Source: Ampullaceana balthica (taxonomy: Eukaryota; Mollusca; Gastropoda; Lymnaeidae). From it: DNA of 64,000 bases. Shown here piece after piece: positions 28,401 to 38,024 of the stretch (positions within the stretch are counted from its first letter, which is position 1; every line of letters starts with the position of its first letter). A model generated the notes under the pieces. That model was not told the origin of the DNA. It saw only the letters and a program-made list of their open reading frames with translations, and ran no database searches. The stretch lies in assembly GCA_944989445.1 (NCBI GenBank), contig CALYLW010000492.1, forward strand, positions 151,501 to 215,500, given 5' to 3'. Made by a program: the position numbers and the translations under genes.

Positions 28401-31072
28401 GTACACAAATCAAATTTCATATAATAAAATAACTCATTGTGTACAGACTCACAAACATCAAGAAGTATATTTTTTAAGGTGCTAAAATTTCAATGTCCAA
28501 AAGTCAGTATTTTAAAAAATTTTTAAAATACAGACACTTTGAAATGTAATTGAAATTTTTAATCATCTATGTATTTAAAATGTATGTCTGGAAAAATAAT
28601 AGCTAAGAACTTTCTGAAATAAACACTGAAAAAATTATTGAATGGGTTGTTCATGATGGAATGAAAAAAAATGTGGTAAATATCATTGTCTAATTTAAGA
28701 TCGATATTCGTTTAAAATATTTAGCCACCAACAATAAATGCATACTCACTTGGCTAACATAACTCCACTGATCTTAATATCTGGTGTCTCCATAACATAA
28801 GGTGGCACTGAAACATTCACATCAAAGCGAGGCTCCCCTGAAATTGAAAGTAAATAATAAAGTTTAAAAAGGAAACATCTTTAAAATTGGATTTAAAGAA
28901 ACATCTTTAAAATTTAATTTAAAGAATGCACTGGTATAAAGAGGAATAAAATTCAAAGGGTTTTGCAGATGAAAAAAATATTTTCGTAGTGGTTTATTCA
29001 TTGTTAATTTAAACTATAATTAATATAAACTGTTGAAACAAAGATACTTACAAAAGTCTTCCACTATAAATGGATGTCTGTAAATGTGACCCTGTCAAAG
29101 ATAAAAAATTTAAAATTTTTGACACCCTTATCGAATATGTATATGAACAAGAACAAAATATTCTATAGACTATTCTTGAGCCATTAAATATCAATTAATA
29201 GCCCTTAAATGAACTTACAAAGGCATCAACTCTGATATTCCAAGTTCCAAAGTTAGGTTGGTCTGACAGCATAAAACTCTGACTCACAATCCCTAGTCAA
29301 AAAGAGTTAATCTTAGATACCAGAGTAATAAAAGAGTTAATCATATACAATAAAGTAATGACACTCCTTGTTTAGGATGTTTGTGAGTGTAATTTCATAA
29401 AGAAATCAAAATATATGTATCACTTTAGAAATTTTAATTTATATAGACCTAACAATAAATGCAGCGGTTAAAAATTGCTGGAAGATTGCTGAAATGTAAA
29501 TAATGACTACTATTTAAGATTAATACTTACCTCCAGCATTAGTTTGCAAACCTTGCCAGCGCCTTACCGGGATACCAGTTGGATCCTGTCAGATATTTAT
29601 TACTAATTATTAAATAGAATATACATTTTTAAATAATATTTCAAGATTTTTATTATTTATTGGATTTCTTTTCTACAAAATCAACTCAAGTAATTGTGAA
29701 TTAAACTTACATCAACGTAAACGACCATGCTTCCATACTTTGGCATCATGTTAGGTAGAATAGGGATGATACGGAATTGCACTAAGAAATATCAAGTATA
29801 TACATGAAGAAAATTTAACATTTACTAAACAATTTCTCAAAATGCCAAATAAACTTGAACTAATAAAGAAGCATCAAGCATCATCTTTTTCTATAAATTT
29901 ATTAAGATACAAGTAGTTAAGCTGCCCTTTTAACTTAAGTTAATCTCTGTAAAAGTTGTTTAACATTATATTTTTATTTAAAAAATAAGACTAAGTCAAT
30001 TATTGCATGCCTGGTCACTTTACTATCCCATCTTCTTATTTTTATATTTACCTTTTTGGCCTTGTCTGTAAAGTGGCCTGCTCATTTGCAAAAAGAGAGA
30101 GGCTTGCTTGGTGCTGAAGTCAATGTCTGTTTCATTCTGCCAGATGTTACCAGTGTCCTGTTCATTGAGACGCCCCTCTACCCTGAGCTTGTACTGTCCT
30201 TCTTGAGCATTAGATGGCATCTAGAAATTCAGTACAAAATGTGATGAGAAATATATGACATTATATGATCTATACGTAACTGGTTAAGTGTTTTGTATAT
30301 GAGGATAATTACAAAAGGACCCAGGGGTAAGCAAGAGCAAAATTTACATGAATATTGAAAAATTATTGAGCGATAAAAAAAAGCAAAAGTATTTCAATAT
30401 ATCTTTATCTTGCAGTTTGTCAAATAAACAAAGTAATAAACTAATTTCAATTCCTAGCAAAGTAATGTGTTTCCATGTTACAACAGTAAAGTTATATGGT
30501 GCTGCGTCATGGCTGCACCTTCAAAAACTTGTTTCAAATATTTAGTATATTTTAAGAGGCTATTGAAAGATAAAAATTCAAATGCCCAAATAAACTATTT
30601 TTTTATTAACCTGTAATTGCATAATACGACTGGATGGCCGGTCAAAGCGTAAAGCGGTATTAGCATATTCAGTATCTCCTTTGATGATGGACACTATGAC
30701 ATGCACAAACTCCTGCTTGAACTCCATTCTTAAAATTGTCGCAAATATCTGAAACACCTGATTGGGTCTTATTTTCTTTGGTGCAATAATGAGGTACTGT
30801 CTGTATGAAAGAGAAAACAATGGTGTATGGAACAAAATTTCTGAACTAAATACACAAGCAACAATGCGCATGTTTCTTTACAGATTTGTTAATCCTTTTT
30901 TGCAATTAATAGTTTGCATATAAGCCTTGATTTTTAAGACTTACGGTGATCGTGCGTATGAGCATCCAACACTGGTGTCAATAAGGCAGTTTTCTTCCCG
31001 TGGTGGTCCTCCACCAGACTGTGAGGATGTGAGGGCCAGCAGCAACGCCCAGCAGGCTAATCCAAGCCACAT
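318..31072 (-). CDS. Mcr-like: Mcr-like (macroglobulin complement-related) protein, paralog A, 36 coding exons
   Basis: Spliced by hand to 4962 nt, 1653 residues plus stop; all junctions are GT-AG and the frame closes. Exons in coding order: 30945-31072, 30611-30800, 30052-30220, 29711-29781, 29531-29585, 29219-29292, 29052-29091, 28750-28837, 27806-28043, 26991-27233, 26427-26612, 24889-25053, 21182-21244, 20655-20843, 20181-20330, 19101-19238, 18632-18680, 18264-18392, 17257-17365, 17024-17141, 16697-16816, 16436-16552, 16033-16170, 15628-15799, 14906-15094, 11534-11615, 11015-11189, 8799-8900, 8400-8568, 7900-8138, 6932-7093, 6486-6554, 1809-1972, 1410-1584, 1115-1220, 318-508. The architecture (signal peptide, MG domains, LDLa, A2M, thioester-fold domain without Cys, receptor-binding domain, C-terminal helix) matches the Mcr branch of the TEP/CD109/alpha-2-macroglobulin family. 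Database names could equally be 'CD109 antigen-like'. UTR exons were not determined. Confidence 0.93.
764..1011. mobile_element. MITE with GGGGCTGTCCAT inverted termini
   Basis: About 250 bp in intron 35 of paralog A. The left end GGGGCTGTCCATAAAGTACG and the right end, read in reverse complement, GGGGCTGTCCATTAAGTATG form a terminal inverted repeat of about 25 bp, followed by G-rich runs on both sides. No coding content. It resembles the elements at 61344-61648 and 63930-64000. Confidence 0.75.
1115..6554 (-). CDS. Mcr-like: Paralog A exons 32-35: second CUB end and receptor-binding domain
   Basis: Residues 1421-1590. Exon 32 (6486-6554) ends the CUB part. Exons 33-35 (1809-1972, 1410-1584, 1115-1220) encode an A2M receptor-binding-type beta sandwich: [18 protein letters not shown], then [31 protein letters not shown] and [10 protein letters not shown], in the order usual for the C-terminal domain of C3/A2M/CD109 proteins. 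Intron 32 (1973-6485) is 4.5 kb and holds a pogo-like element split by a hAT element, plus a tRNA-like sequence. Confidence 0.9.
2046..4821. mobile_element. Pogo/Tigger-like DNA element, interrupted by a hAT element
   Basis: Begins TA|CAGTCGAACCCACTTACCTC and ends GGGTTTCGACTG|TA: inverted ends CAGTCGAA(A/C)CC with TA target duplication, as in pogo/Tigger (Tc1/mariner) elements. It is a sister copy of 9298-10787; the inner 2727-3978 is a later hAT insertion. No transposase frame survives; I see only scattered stops. An AT microsatellite (about 4423-4461) lies inside it. Confidence 0.8.
2727..3978. mobile_element. hAT-type non-autonomous element nested in the pogo-like element
   Basis: 1252 bp with ends TAGGGCTG...CAGCCCTA, flanked on both sides by the 8-bp duplication GTATATAT (2719-2726 and 3979-3986). 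The subterminal regions are rich in ATCGATTAA motifs on both sides. An 8-bp target duplication with short inverted ends is the hAT hallmark. Inside, an ATG at about 3429 opens only 23 codons ([12 protein letters not shown]...) before a stop, possibly a transposase remnant. Confidence 0.85.
5116..5188 (+). tRNA. tRNA-like sequence (probably pseudogene), anticodon position TGC
   Basis: The sequence folds as a cloverleaf: D arm GTATAGTGGTTAACAC, anticodon loop CTTGCAC (anticodon TGC, Ala), T arm CTGGAATCAAACCCCAG, 3' end CGGGAAC. The body resembles eukaryotic tRNA-Val more than tRNA-Ala. The anticodon stem has one mismatch (TCCCC against GCGGA), the acceptor 5' half does not pair well, and the B box is degraded (GGAATCAAACC). 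I read it as a decayed tRNA gene or tRNA-derived repeat, inside intron 32 of paralog A and antisense to it. Confidence 0.5.
6932..15094 (-). CDS. Mcr-like: Paralog A exons 25-31: thioester-fold domain with dead motif
   Basis: Residues 1047 to about 1390 form the alpha-helical thioester domain. The motif position reads [16 protein letters not shown]: Gly1071 stands where the thioester Cys should be and Met1074 where the Gln should be, so no internal thioester can form. The surrounding sequence is strongly conserved with the paralog. Later helices are recognisable ([19 protein letters not shown]; the last helix [10 protein letters not shown]). Exons 14906-15094, 11534-11615, 11015-11189, 8799-8900, 8400-8568, 7900-8138, 6932-7093. 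The exon 29 donor is GTTAGT, canonical GT with an unusual third base. Confidence 0.92.
9298..10787. mobile_element. Pogo/Tigger-like DNA element, uninterrupted copy
   Basis: 1490 bp in intron 27 of paralog A, flanked by TA on both sides. The left end CAGTCGAACCCACTTACC pairs imperfectly with the right end GGTTTCGACTG. Closely similar along its length to 2046-4821 without the hAT insertion. The interior contains an AATAAAG signal and GC-richer blocks but no intact transposase. Confidence 0.8.
11325..11533. repeat. Tandem repeat of about 68 bp, three copies, abutting a splice donor
   Basis: The unit contains TTAACTCCCTTATTAGTATG, then ATATATGTATTTATATTCTTTAAAAATATTCATA. The last copy ends in TCATAC, which is the GTATGA donor of paralog A exon 26 (11534-11615) on the minus strand, so the array has grown from the 5' end of intron 26. 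Confidence 0.85.
12015..12356. repeat. 48-bp minisatellite, about seven copies
   Basis: Unit of 48 bp containing ACATAGGTTCATCTCAAGTT and GATCATCACTC(C/T)TATCATAT. Copies differ by a few substitutions (CC/CT, GGTTC/GGTAC, CAAG/CGAG). Because 48 is divisible by three, one minus-strand frame stays open as a 16-residue repeat; this is not taken as a gene. It lies in intron 25 of paralog A. Confidence 0.9.
12362..12841 (-). repeat. Interspersed repeat 'X', copy A
   Basis: About 480 bp shared in reverse orientation with 33918-34412 and 56789-57322. Recognisable blocks: AAACAAACCCGTAAAAACAA, AAATCCCTTATATATGAGAC, AAAAATGCATTAATTTAATT, GACGGGTCCGTGTGCCAAAT, and GAAGTTAATATAAGGGATTT at the end. AAATCCCTTATAT occurs inverted near both ends. 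No coding potential. The class is not certain; it could be a MITE or a piece of a larger element. Confidence 0.75.
12842..14880. other. Large intronic stretch without recognised features
   Basis: The rest of intron 25 of paralog A, strongly AT-rich. I see no coding exon, RNA gene or clear repeat here. The one frame of 77 codons near 14386-14619 has no family signature. Confidence 0.6.
15341..15555. repeat. 43-bp tandem repeat, five copies
   Basis: Unit GGATTGTTATAATGTGTAGC followed by ATACTTTGTACTTGCTGCAGTTA. Copies are nearly identical (a T lost in the first, TTG/TGG changed in one), so the array is recent. It fills much of intron 24 of paralog A (15095-15627), 70 bp from exon 24. Confidence 0.9.
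15628..17365 (-). CDS. Mcr-like: Paralog A exons 19-24: A2M (MG7) domain and first CUB segment
   Basis: Residues 789-1046. [17 protein letters not shown] followed by [18 protein letters not shown] matches the A2M-domain 'WLW...V...G...V.VPDTITTW' pattern. The later [15 protein letters not shown] and [10 protein letters not shown] strands and the [15 protein letters not shown] strand belong to MG7 and the first half of the CUB domain that flanks the thioester domain. Exon lengths are identical to those of the paralog throughout (109, 118, 120, 117, 138 and 172 nt). Confidence 0.88.
17423..17633 (-). mobile_element. tRNA-derived SINE with conserved central domain
   Basis: Read on the minus strand: a tRNA-like head (AACTCAGCTGGTGTACCGAG), then GTGAAGGCAGATATTTGTTC and CTGAGTCCACCCAGCTCTGA TGAGTACCCAACA, then a tail with AAATAAAGGCGG. 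The block from GTGAAGGCA to TACC.AACA matches the central part of the SINEs at 39318 and 47300, but the head and the 3' tail differ. Same orientation as its host gene (intron 18). Confidence 0.7.
18264..18392 (-). CDS. Mcr-like: Paralog A exon 18: LDL-receptor class A module
   Basis: Residues 746-789 contain six Cys from C750 to C789 with the LDLa spacing, including RCDGKLDC and the acidic DGADEWGC end, where the acidic residues would bind calcium. The module fills one exon bounded by two phase-1 introns, the usual shape of a shuffled extracellular module. It sits between MG6 and the A2M domain, where C3 carries its anaphylatoxin and alpha-2-macroglobulin its bait region. I see no furin-type basic site around it. 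Confidence 0.92.
18632..30800 (-). CDS. Mcr-like: Paralog A exons 2-17: macroglobulin domains MG1-MG6
   Basis: Residues about 43-745. MG1 opens with [17 protein letters not shown]2 with [16 protein letters not shown], the family's 'Q..RP.Y..GQ' signature, followed by the DP.G...RWQGL strand. A Cys-containing loop (SGRPCVGN) in exon 9 and the [12 protein letters not shown] segment in exon 10 are shared with the paralog. The region ends with the SAGLL.MTDA strand that normally closes MG6 before the bait or anaphylatoxin insertion. Intron 5 (29293-29530) is absent from the paralog. Intron 12 (21245-24888) carries a LINE. Confidence 0.9.
18840..18983. repeat. Fold-back element (near-perfect hairpin)
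   Basis: Left arm AGTAAATGGATAACATGTAA ACAGGGT...; right arm reads the same in reverse complement with a few mismatches. Arms are about 60-65 bp around a loop of roughly 10 bp (GTTTTGACT). It lies in intron 16 of paralog A. RNA from either strand would form a long stem. Confidence 0.85.
21490..24292 (+). mobile_element. LINE retrotransposon, 5'-truncated and inactive
   Basis: GC-rich block antisense in intron 12 of paralog A. It starts inside an exonuclease/endonuclease/phosphatase-type endonuclease ([14 protein letters not shown], then [10 protein letters not shown]), continues through a reverse transcriptase (residue motifs [45 protein letters not shown]) and ends with a CCHH-type finger and a short tail with repeated GACGAACGAACG. 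Typical of non-LTR elements found in molluscs and fish; I do not assign a clade. Breaks are listed in the pseudogene entry. Confidence 0.92.
21494..24261 (+). pseudogene. LINE ORF2-like endonuclease/reverse transcriptase, broken
   Basis: Visible lesions: (1) an in-frame TGA at 22073-22075 between endonuclease and RT, reading [10 protein letters not shown]; the same frame continues to 23983. (2) A frameshift at about 23850-23880, after which [18 protein letters not shown] is read in another frame to 24054. (3) Another frame change by about 24090, after which [17 protein letters not shown] is read. (4) A TGA at 24193-24195 inside the terminal CPFC...HLRTH finger. The final stop is TAG 24259-24261. 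The catalytic FADD of the RT is intact, so the loss is by later decay. Confidence 0.9.
26080..26157 (+). mobile_element. Short LINE 3' tail with (TTA)n end
   Basis: GTAAAGCGCTGTGAGCCCAG, then ACAGCAATATATAAATT and a (TTA)n run. This is the common 3'-UTR end of non-LTR elements ('AAGCGCTATATAAAT...ATT'). Heavily 5'-truncated, in intron 11 of paralog A. Confidence 0.6.
27390..27535 (+). mobile_element. 3' end of a second LINE family, truncated
   Basis: Opens with the last codons of a LINE reverse-transcriptase ORF ([20 protein letters not shown], then TLIKMQN and stop), followed by a 3' UTR with ACTAGACATAAATCATGGAT AAGCG and the tail TTTTCTGTAAAGAAGGAGCATAAAGATAAGATAG. The same 3' end occurs at 60849-61005, and its terminal hairpin/GATAA tail matches the SINEs at 39318 and 47300. 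Confidence 0.75.
30945..31072 (-). CDS. Mcr-like: Paralog A exon 1: start codon and signal peptide
   Basis: ATG at 31072-31070 opens [18 protein letters not shown], a typical hydrophobic signal peptide, followed by a short Gly/Pro-rich stretch and a Cys pair (ENC...VGC) that is also present in the paralog (DHC...SGC). The exon ends in phase 2 at a GTAAGT donor. No other in-frame ATG within the exon gives a signal peptide. A tttttgtctag acceptor-like site lies just upstream of the ATG, so a 5' UTR intron is possible. Confidence 0.88.
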
Positions 31073-33305
31073 TTTAAAAATCTAGACAAAAATATTAAAC
31101 AAGTTTATAAAATTTTCTTCAAATACACCTATTAAAATATCAAAATTCATACTCAAACACAATATTTTCTCCATCACTTTATTCAAACTATTTAACTAAT
31201 ACTCAAAATTCACAAATTTCTGTGGTTCAGCTTTTTTCTGTTTTCTTTTAAACAGGGTTATATTTATATCTGTCTTTATCATAAACTTATTCCAGGTTTG
31301 GAGAAAACTATGATTGTTTTATTCTGAAGATTTGGTATGACTTTAAATTTTAAGAGGCTAGGGCATGGTTAGAATCAGGTTTTGAGGATAGAGACAGTTG
31401 AGTGAATGCTTACATTAAAGTATTAATGTACATGTTAAACAGTTTTAACCCAAAATGAAATCCCTAAGGGGTAAGGCCCTAGGAGTAAGACTGTTATGAC
31501 CAAGATGTCTCTAAGAGTAAGAGTTATGAGTATTAAGTTAGGTAAGCCCTCATAATAAGACCAATTCAATAGACAATAGACTCAATAGTCAATATCCATT
31601 TTTAAGTTTTAACGTAAAACTAGCAAACATATATTTTTACCGGCAAAACTAATAAGCAGTAAAAAAATTAATTTTAGTTATGAAAAGGAAAAGATGTGAA
31701 TGTGATCGTTTCATTGAAAAAAAAATACTGAATCATTTATTAAAATTAAGATTTCATTTTATTTATAATTTTCAATTTACATGAATCTGAATCATGATTA
31801 TTATGAATGATTCAACATGGTGCTAATGATAATGCCTTTGTCAATAAGAATAGTTTAAACTAAAAAAAATATGAAAATAACCTATCATTGATGATTTCTT
31901 ATTTTAATAATTTAAAAAAACTAGTTGAGAAAACCCTGTTGTAAACAGATACAAATGATTTTCAATTTTATTTGGCATTTCCTGGTTGGCACCTGTACCG
32001 CCATTTTGGGGTATGCCTCAAGTCTTGAGTCCTTATTTGTGTCACTTCATCAGTTATGAAAGCATGCTTTCAAACGACGTTACGGCTGCTTATGTACTAA
32101 AGACTTAAAAATTCAACAAAAAATAATATAATTAAAACTAATTTACGCTAAATGTAAGTATATCATTAAGCATAAAGCCGTATACGGTCTCACCTGTAGT
32201 GGCCTATTTAAAAATATTGGTGTGTAGTGACACCATTCGCGTCAAGTTTAAGGACGCTGTGACGGGAGGGGAAGGGGTGACAATATTTCCAGGTTAGGCG
32301 ACATCAGATCAAATTAGTAATATTAAATTTGATGTAATATTTGTTCAACAATAGTTTTATGACAGGCCCTATCATCTATTTCTAATTACATTAAATTTTA
32401 CTCAATGTAAACGTTAACACAAATTATAAACCACATGAATTAAAAGGAAAAAATATTTGGGGTTATAACCAAATTACGAATTTCTATTTAAAACCTTGAA
32501 GACTATTTTTTAAAATATTTTAACTCTAGCAATAGACAGTTTAATTTTATATATATATATATATATACTACAATTTGGGGGGATTGAAAGATTTTATGTT
32601 TTTATTGGAATAAGAAAATTTAAAGCATTTATTAAAATTTATTTGTAATAGTTAATTCGTTTTTAAAAGTATATTGGCATTGGCTGTAAATTATAATGTG
32701 TAAATTTGAATTGAATTTAAATCGTGCAATTATTTATTATTAAAAATAAGTATTTGAAATAAATTCATATAAAGATAATAATCATACTCATACCAACATA
32801 TTTTTGTTATTGGTTATTATAATATAAAAATCCGGGCATGGTGGAAAGTGGGACCCTAAAAACGAAAGTAGGAAGTCTTCATTTATTTGAAAATTTAACT
32901 GTGTAATGGTATTCATAAATATAACTACCATTTTAAAGAACATTTAATTTATTTAATCTCTACATCTGCCTTGGAAATTACTTGATATATTTAATTGCCA
33001 TAGATTTCTTTCGATTTTCAGTTGAAAGTTATTGTTAGGGAGGGAGATAACTCCATATTATTCTTATTTAAAATGTTTTATTTACAGATAACTTCCCTTG
33101 AATCACGACGTCTGCTGTGTTTTAGTCCAAACTTTCAACTGGAAAAGTTAGTTTTTTTTACCTTGTTTCACACTTTAGATATTATTATATTCTATATCTT
33201 TAAAATTTACCAGAAACAGTAGCTTGGAAAATTAATTATCCAACTTTCATTCTAACACTAAATACATAGATCTTCTTTGTTTTTACACGCTTTTATCTAC
33301 TTTTA

Positions 33306-33925
33306 AATCCCTTGCCCTTATAATAAGCCTTATATTAACTTCACCGCCGTCTCTCTCTGTCTGTCGTTCGTCGTCGGGCGGGCGGAAAAACTAATGTCAC
33401 AAATAAAACAAACCCGTAAAAACAAAGTTTTTGACTGTAAATCCCTTTTTATATGAGACATAACTAACAGTACTGATTATTTTCAAACATTTACAGACTG
33501 AATCTGTCTTAACTCAACTTTGCTTCACAACCCTGGCGGGGGGGGGGAGGGGGGGTTGGAGATGGGAAAAGTCTGGTCACCGATCGCTTGACCGAGCTCA
33601 GCGTGACCCGTAAAATATAAACAAAAGCACGCGTCAACTCAAACTCTCACGTGGGAAAAAAAAATAACAAACAGTGAATTTGAATTACATACGTTATATA
33701 AGGATAAACTAAAAATGCATTAATTTAATTACGGTACGTTCAATCAATCTGAAATTTTGATACGATGCATTGTTAGGTGAGACGGGTCCGTGTGCCAAAT
33801 TTCAGCTCGATCGAATCACGGGAAGTGGGTCATTTTTTACTTTTGTTTTTCCGCCCGCCCAAGACAGACAGACAGAGAGAGAGAGATGACGACAGAGACG
33901 GCGGTGAAGTTAATATAAGGGCTTT
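33306..33925 (-). repeat. Interspersed repeat 'X', copy B plus a truncated fragment
   Basis: 33306-33400 is a short plus-oriented start of the repeat (CCTTATATTAACTTCACCGC); 33401-33925 is a minus-oriented copy from AATAAAACAAACCCGTAAAA to GAAGTTAATATAAGGGC. It carries G-rich and (GACA/GAGA)n microsatellites. Confidence 0.7.
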
Positions 33926-34412
33926 AATGACCCACTTCCCGTGATGCCATCGAGCTGAAATTTGGCACATGGACCCGTGTCACCTAACAATGCATCGTAT
34001 CAAAATTTCAGATCGAAATTAAATTAATGCATTTTTAGTTTATCTATAATCTATATAATTAAATATAATATAAAACTATATGTAGAAGTTGCTATTGTTT
34101 ACATTTTACGGGTCACTTGACTTCACGCCAGCCATCGGTGAACACATCTCATGTTTTAACCAGGTGTACCGGCGTACTTTTGTTTACAATTTACGTGTCA
34201 TGCTGAGCTCGGTCCATCGATCGGTGACCAGCCCTTCCCCTCTCCCAACCCCCCCACACCCCTCCCCCGGGGTTATAAAGCAAAATGGCGTTAAGACAGA
34301 TTCAGTCTGTAAATGTTTTTTGTCGCGTTTGAACATAATCAATACTTTTAGTTATGTCTCATATATAAGGGATTTATAGTCAAAAATTTTGTTTTTACTG
34401 GTTTGTTTTATT
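33918..34412 (+). repeat. Interspersed repeat 'X', copy C, head to head with copy B
   Basis: Plus-oriented copy from TGACCCACTTCCCGTGATGC to GTTTTTACTGGTTTGTTTTA, joined directly to copy B in opposite orientation, which makes a large imperfect palindrome in the shared intergenic region. Confidence 0.75.
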
Positions 34413-37400
34413 AGTTTAGTCCTAGTCGGGAAGTGATAGTGTCGACAGTGTCAGTGAGAAATATGCCTCCCCTCTATAAATAATAAATAACAACATTCAA
34501 AGATGTAAAACAAAGCCACAAGTACCTGCTCATCCTAATTCTTGAGTTTGAGTGCTTAGGATGGATCCTTCCCCTCCAAGTTTGCTACTTTGCCAATAGG
34601 TTTTTTGTTTTAATATTATAATTTTATTATATAACCTAATATTTACTAATAATATGGATAAATGATAAAGTATCATAAAGCAATAATCATCATTTTATTA
34701 ATCAGAAGGCAGAAAGGACATATGACGACACATGTTGATGTTCTTTAGCTTAACTAAGAAAAATAAGAGGAAACTATTGAACACTGAAGTAAAGTTTTAT
34801 TTTTATGTGTTATAGTACTGTTATACTGTTATACTTTGTGTTTTTAATTTGTGTTATCGACACAAACAAAAGGCCAAGGGATACAGACTAAAAGCTCCAA
34901 CTCCATGGTCCATAAACAGTATAATACCTATCTGCCTATCTATATGTGTTGTGCATGCTTTACATAAATTTAATAAATGCATTAGACATTAGAAATTTCA
35001 AGAATTTAAACAGGATTTAGCTTACAAGAATTGTATATAGGCAATATAGTACAGACAATTCACCTGTTTAAGTTTTCTTGAAATTGATATTTGGTGTCCG
35101 CTGCTTTTGGTTGTCTTCCCATTTTCATGTCACTGCATATTAATAACTAATCAATCTGCCATTGCTACTATCTTAACTTGCATAAGAGTAAGACTATTTT
35201 TTTTCCTAGTAGATTTATGAAAATGGCAGTCAAGCTTTTACTGAAACTGAAATGCTGAAGTCAAATGAAAAGAAAAACAAAAACATATTAATATTATTCT
35301 TATCCCATCCATCAAATTTAATAAATGCGGTATTGTATGATTAAACAAATCAATCACAGGATTAAAGGAAATTGTGTGCTTTAAATAAAAATATTTGTAG
35401 ATTTGAACATATGCAATTCTCATTTGCTTCGGTGAGTCAGACTCACTAAAAAGGAAATCAATTATGGGGATTGGTTGTTATAAAAAATTGATACTGCTAA
35501 TTGGTCATGATTGTGATGGTTTGAAATCATATAAATTATATCATAATATATTTTGGTAATTAAATTTACAAAAATTGATGTACATGTAGCTTGTTGGATA
35601 TTTTAAAGTATCTATACTTACCGATCATTGTTTTTGTTAATATGTCCTATATTTTGAATCCAAAGTTACCTATTACATGTACTTTTATGATAAAATGTAT
35701 GTGCTAGCAATTTTCTATACAAAATTCAAACCTAATAATTTAATGTTCAATAATTTTCAGATACATTTCTCAAGGAGGCTGCCAGATATATTTTAAAATG
35801 TCCATTTGCCTTGAAACATCAAAGGGAATCAGATTTAGTTTCAATAGGACCACATATGAAGAAGACATTCCTTTCTATATGCAGCTTGAAGTTCTACCTT
35901 TTAACTTTTGGTATAATACCTGGAACAAAATGTCAAATATACTAAAATTTTACTACATTTTTAAAACTTAGATGGTAAATATTTCATTATTCAATTTATA
36001 AATATTATTTTTTACCTTGATCATCAGTATAAATTTTATTATTTTAATGTCACATGTTTATGTTCAATTTTCAAAAAAATGACTTTGTTTTCTTTTTGAC
36101 AAAATGGGTCAATTTCACATTTAAATAGGCTTTATGGTTGCATGTCTAGTTTGATTAGATACATATTTTTAAATATGGTGGGGTAGCAATTTTTTATTTT
36201 ATGTTTAAGTTAACAAAATCTTATAAAAATAATTTGATTATTTGATGCATTTTACAATAGTATGAATGGTGGTTTCCAACCTTATTTAAAAAACACATAT
36301 GAAACTGCTTTTTTCTTTTATAAGTGAAGTTTAATGTGGCCTCTTAAAAATATTTAGATTTAGTATCATTTATATTCTTTTCATGTTTAGAGAAACTCAG
36401 AAAATGTGGAACAATGTTACTTTTTAAAACAACATTTTATTCTTATCTTATAATAATAACGTCTAAAAAACATTTAGGCTTCAAAATTATTCTATTGTTA
36501 TGGTAACTTGAGTTAGACGTTTGTATAAGTGGTATACTTACTTGTTTTCAATTTCATAAAACTGCTTAAATTAACTTAGCATCTTTGATTTCTACAATTA
36601 TATAAATTCATTCAACTAATACAAAGCATATGAAAACTGAAATGATCGAAAGCAATATAATAGTTCACATTACATCCATGTGCTGCTATTCTCAGTTAGT
36701 ATTGTGTTTAGTAAATGATTAACTTCACTTATCAGTGAGTCAGTTCCCAAGTTCTTGTTTTGGGTTGGCTATTATCTGTAAGTGCTACAGGGAACTTCTA
36801 AGTAGGATAAAACCATGAAATGGGCTCTGATGAAATCAAGCATCACTAAATATTGTTTTTTTTTAGGTTTTGTATTTTACATTTTTCTTATCAAGCAATC
36901 TTATATCAAAAACTTAGCCATTTGTTGAAACAATTTACTAAGGTATTTACCCAAAAATTACTAAATTTGTATGCTATAAATTTTGAGCAGATGAAATTCA
37001 AGTTATTATTAATATTTTAAAATGATTTTTCAAAGATATTTTATTAAGATTTATTTTTAAAAATTTTTTATATAAGGGTAAATAACAGTTTAGTCTCTTG
37101 ATTTAGTTTTGTTAAAGGTGTGAGTTTACAGGAGTTCCACTGATAAAAGGACCATGGGCATAGCACTCAAAGCACTTCAGTAATTGAATGAGATTGATAA
37201 GCAACCATTGGGGATTAGTGTAAAACTTAGAAAAACTTGACCAGAAAATTATTAGTTTCCCTGATGGTTTCCTTAAAACCTACAAAAAATCAACTATAAA
37301 TATATCTTTTTAAAAATATTTTTTATGGTGTCACGCAAAAGCCTTTCAAACATATTAAAAAATTGAATTACATTTGAGTTATTATGAAGTCCTTGTAGCC

Positions 37401-38024
37401 ATTTATTAGATTGCTAATTCTTTATTTACATGTACTAATGAACTTAAAAAATTAGATTGTAATTTCCATAAGTAACATAATTTTATGTCATTTTTAAAAG
37501 GATGAGTAGATTATACATTTTCGGTTTTGGCTTAGCAATAATGAAATTTTTTTATTATAAAAAAAAAGGTTAAAATACAAGTTAAATATTTTAATTCGAC
37601 ATAGCTAAAGTGAAGTTCTTTGATGGACATAAAGAAATCTCACTGACTTATCAGCTCAAAAAATTCAAGAGAAAATTGCTTAAAGATGCTATTTACCCCA
37701 AAAAATACACACCAAATCTCTAGATAGACAGACAGAAAATTAGCAGTATTACTGTATTTTAGTGATGATTAAATATTTTCAAAATTTAACCAAGCCTTAG
37801 TTTTTGTCATGTAGCTGTAATTATCAATTCGGGTCATAGAAAAAAATGGCGGAATGAATATGCTTTACATTTATTCATCCTATATTTCTTTTAGAGCCAT
37901 GCTTTTTGTCAGTGGCTAAATTTTCAGTTTGATGAATAAAGTTGTGTTGAAATCTTCTACGCAGATGTAAACTAAAACAGAATTTTTCTTACCTTGGATT
38001 GTGATTTTTGTGTTAATTAAAATA

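Larger units (their letters stand above)
31073..38024. promoter_or_regulatory. Shared 5' intergenic region of the divergent gene pair
   Basis: 6.95 kb separate the two start codons. It must hold the promoters and 5' UTRs of both genes, but I see no certain TATA box or CpG-rich block that pins a transcription start. A repeat complex occupies 33306-34412. The rest is AT-rich single-copy-looking DNA with a short (TA)n at 32550. No coding exon is supportable, including the frames at 33022, 34089 and 35238. Confidence 0.5.

Noticed and set aside
34089..34379. 96-codon plus-strand frame in the intergenic region
   Set aside because: Lies wholly within repeat X copy C, and equivalent frames are broken in the other copies.
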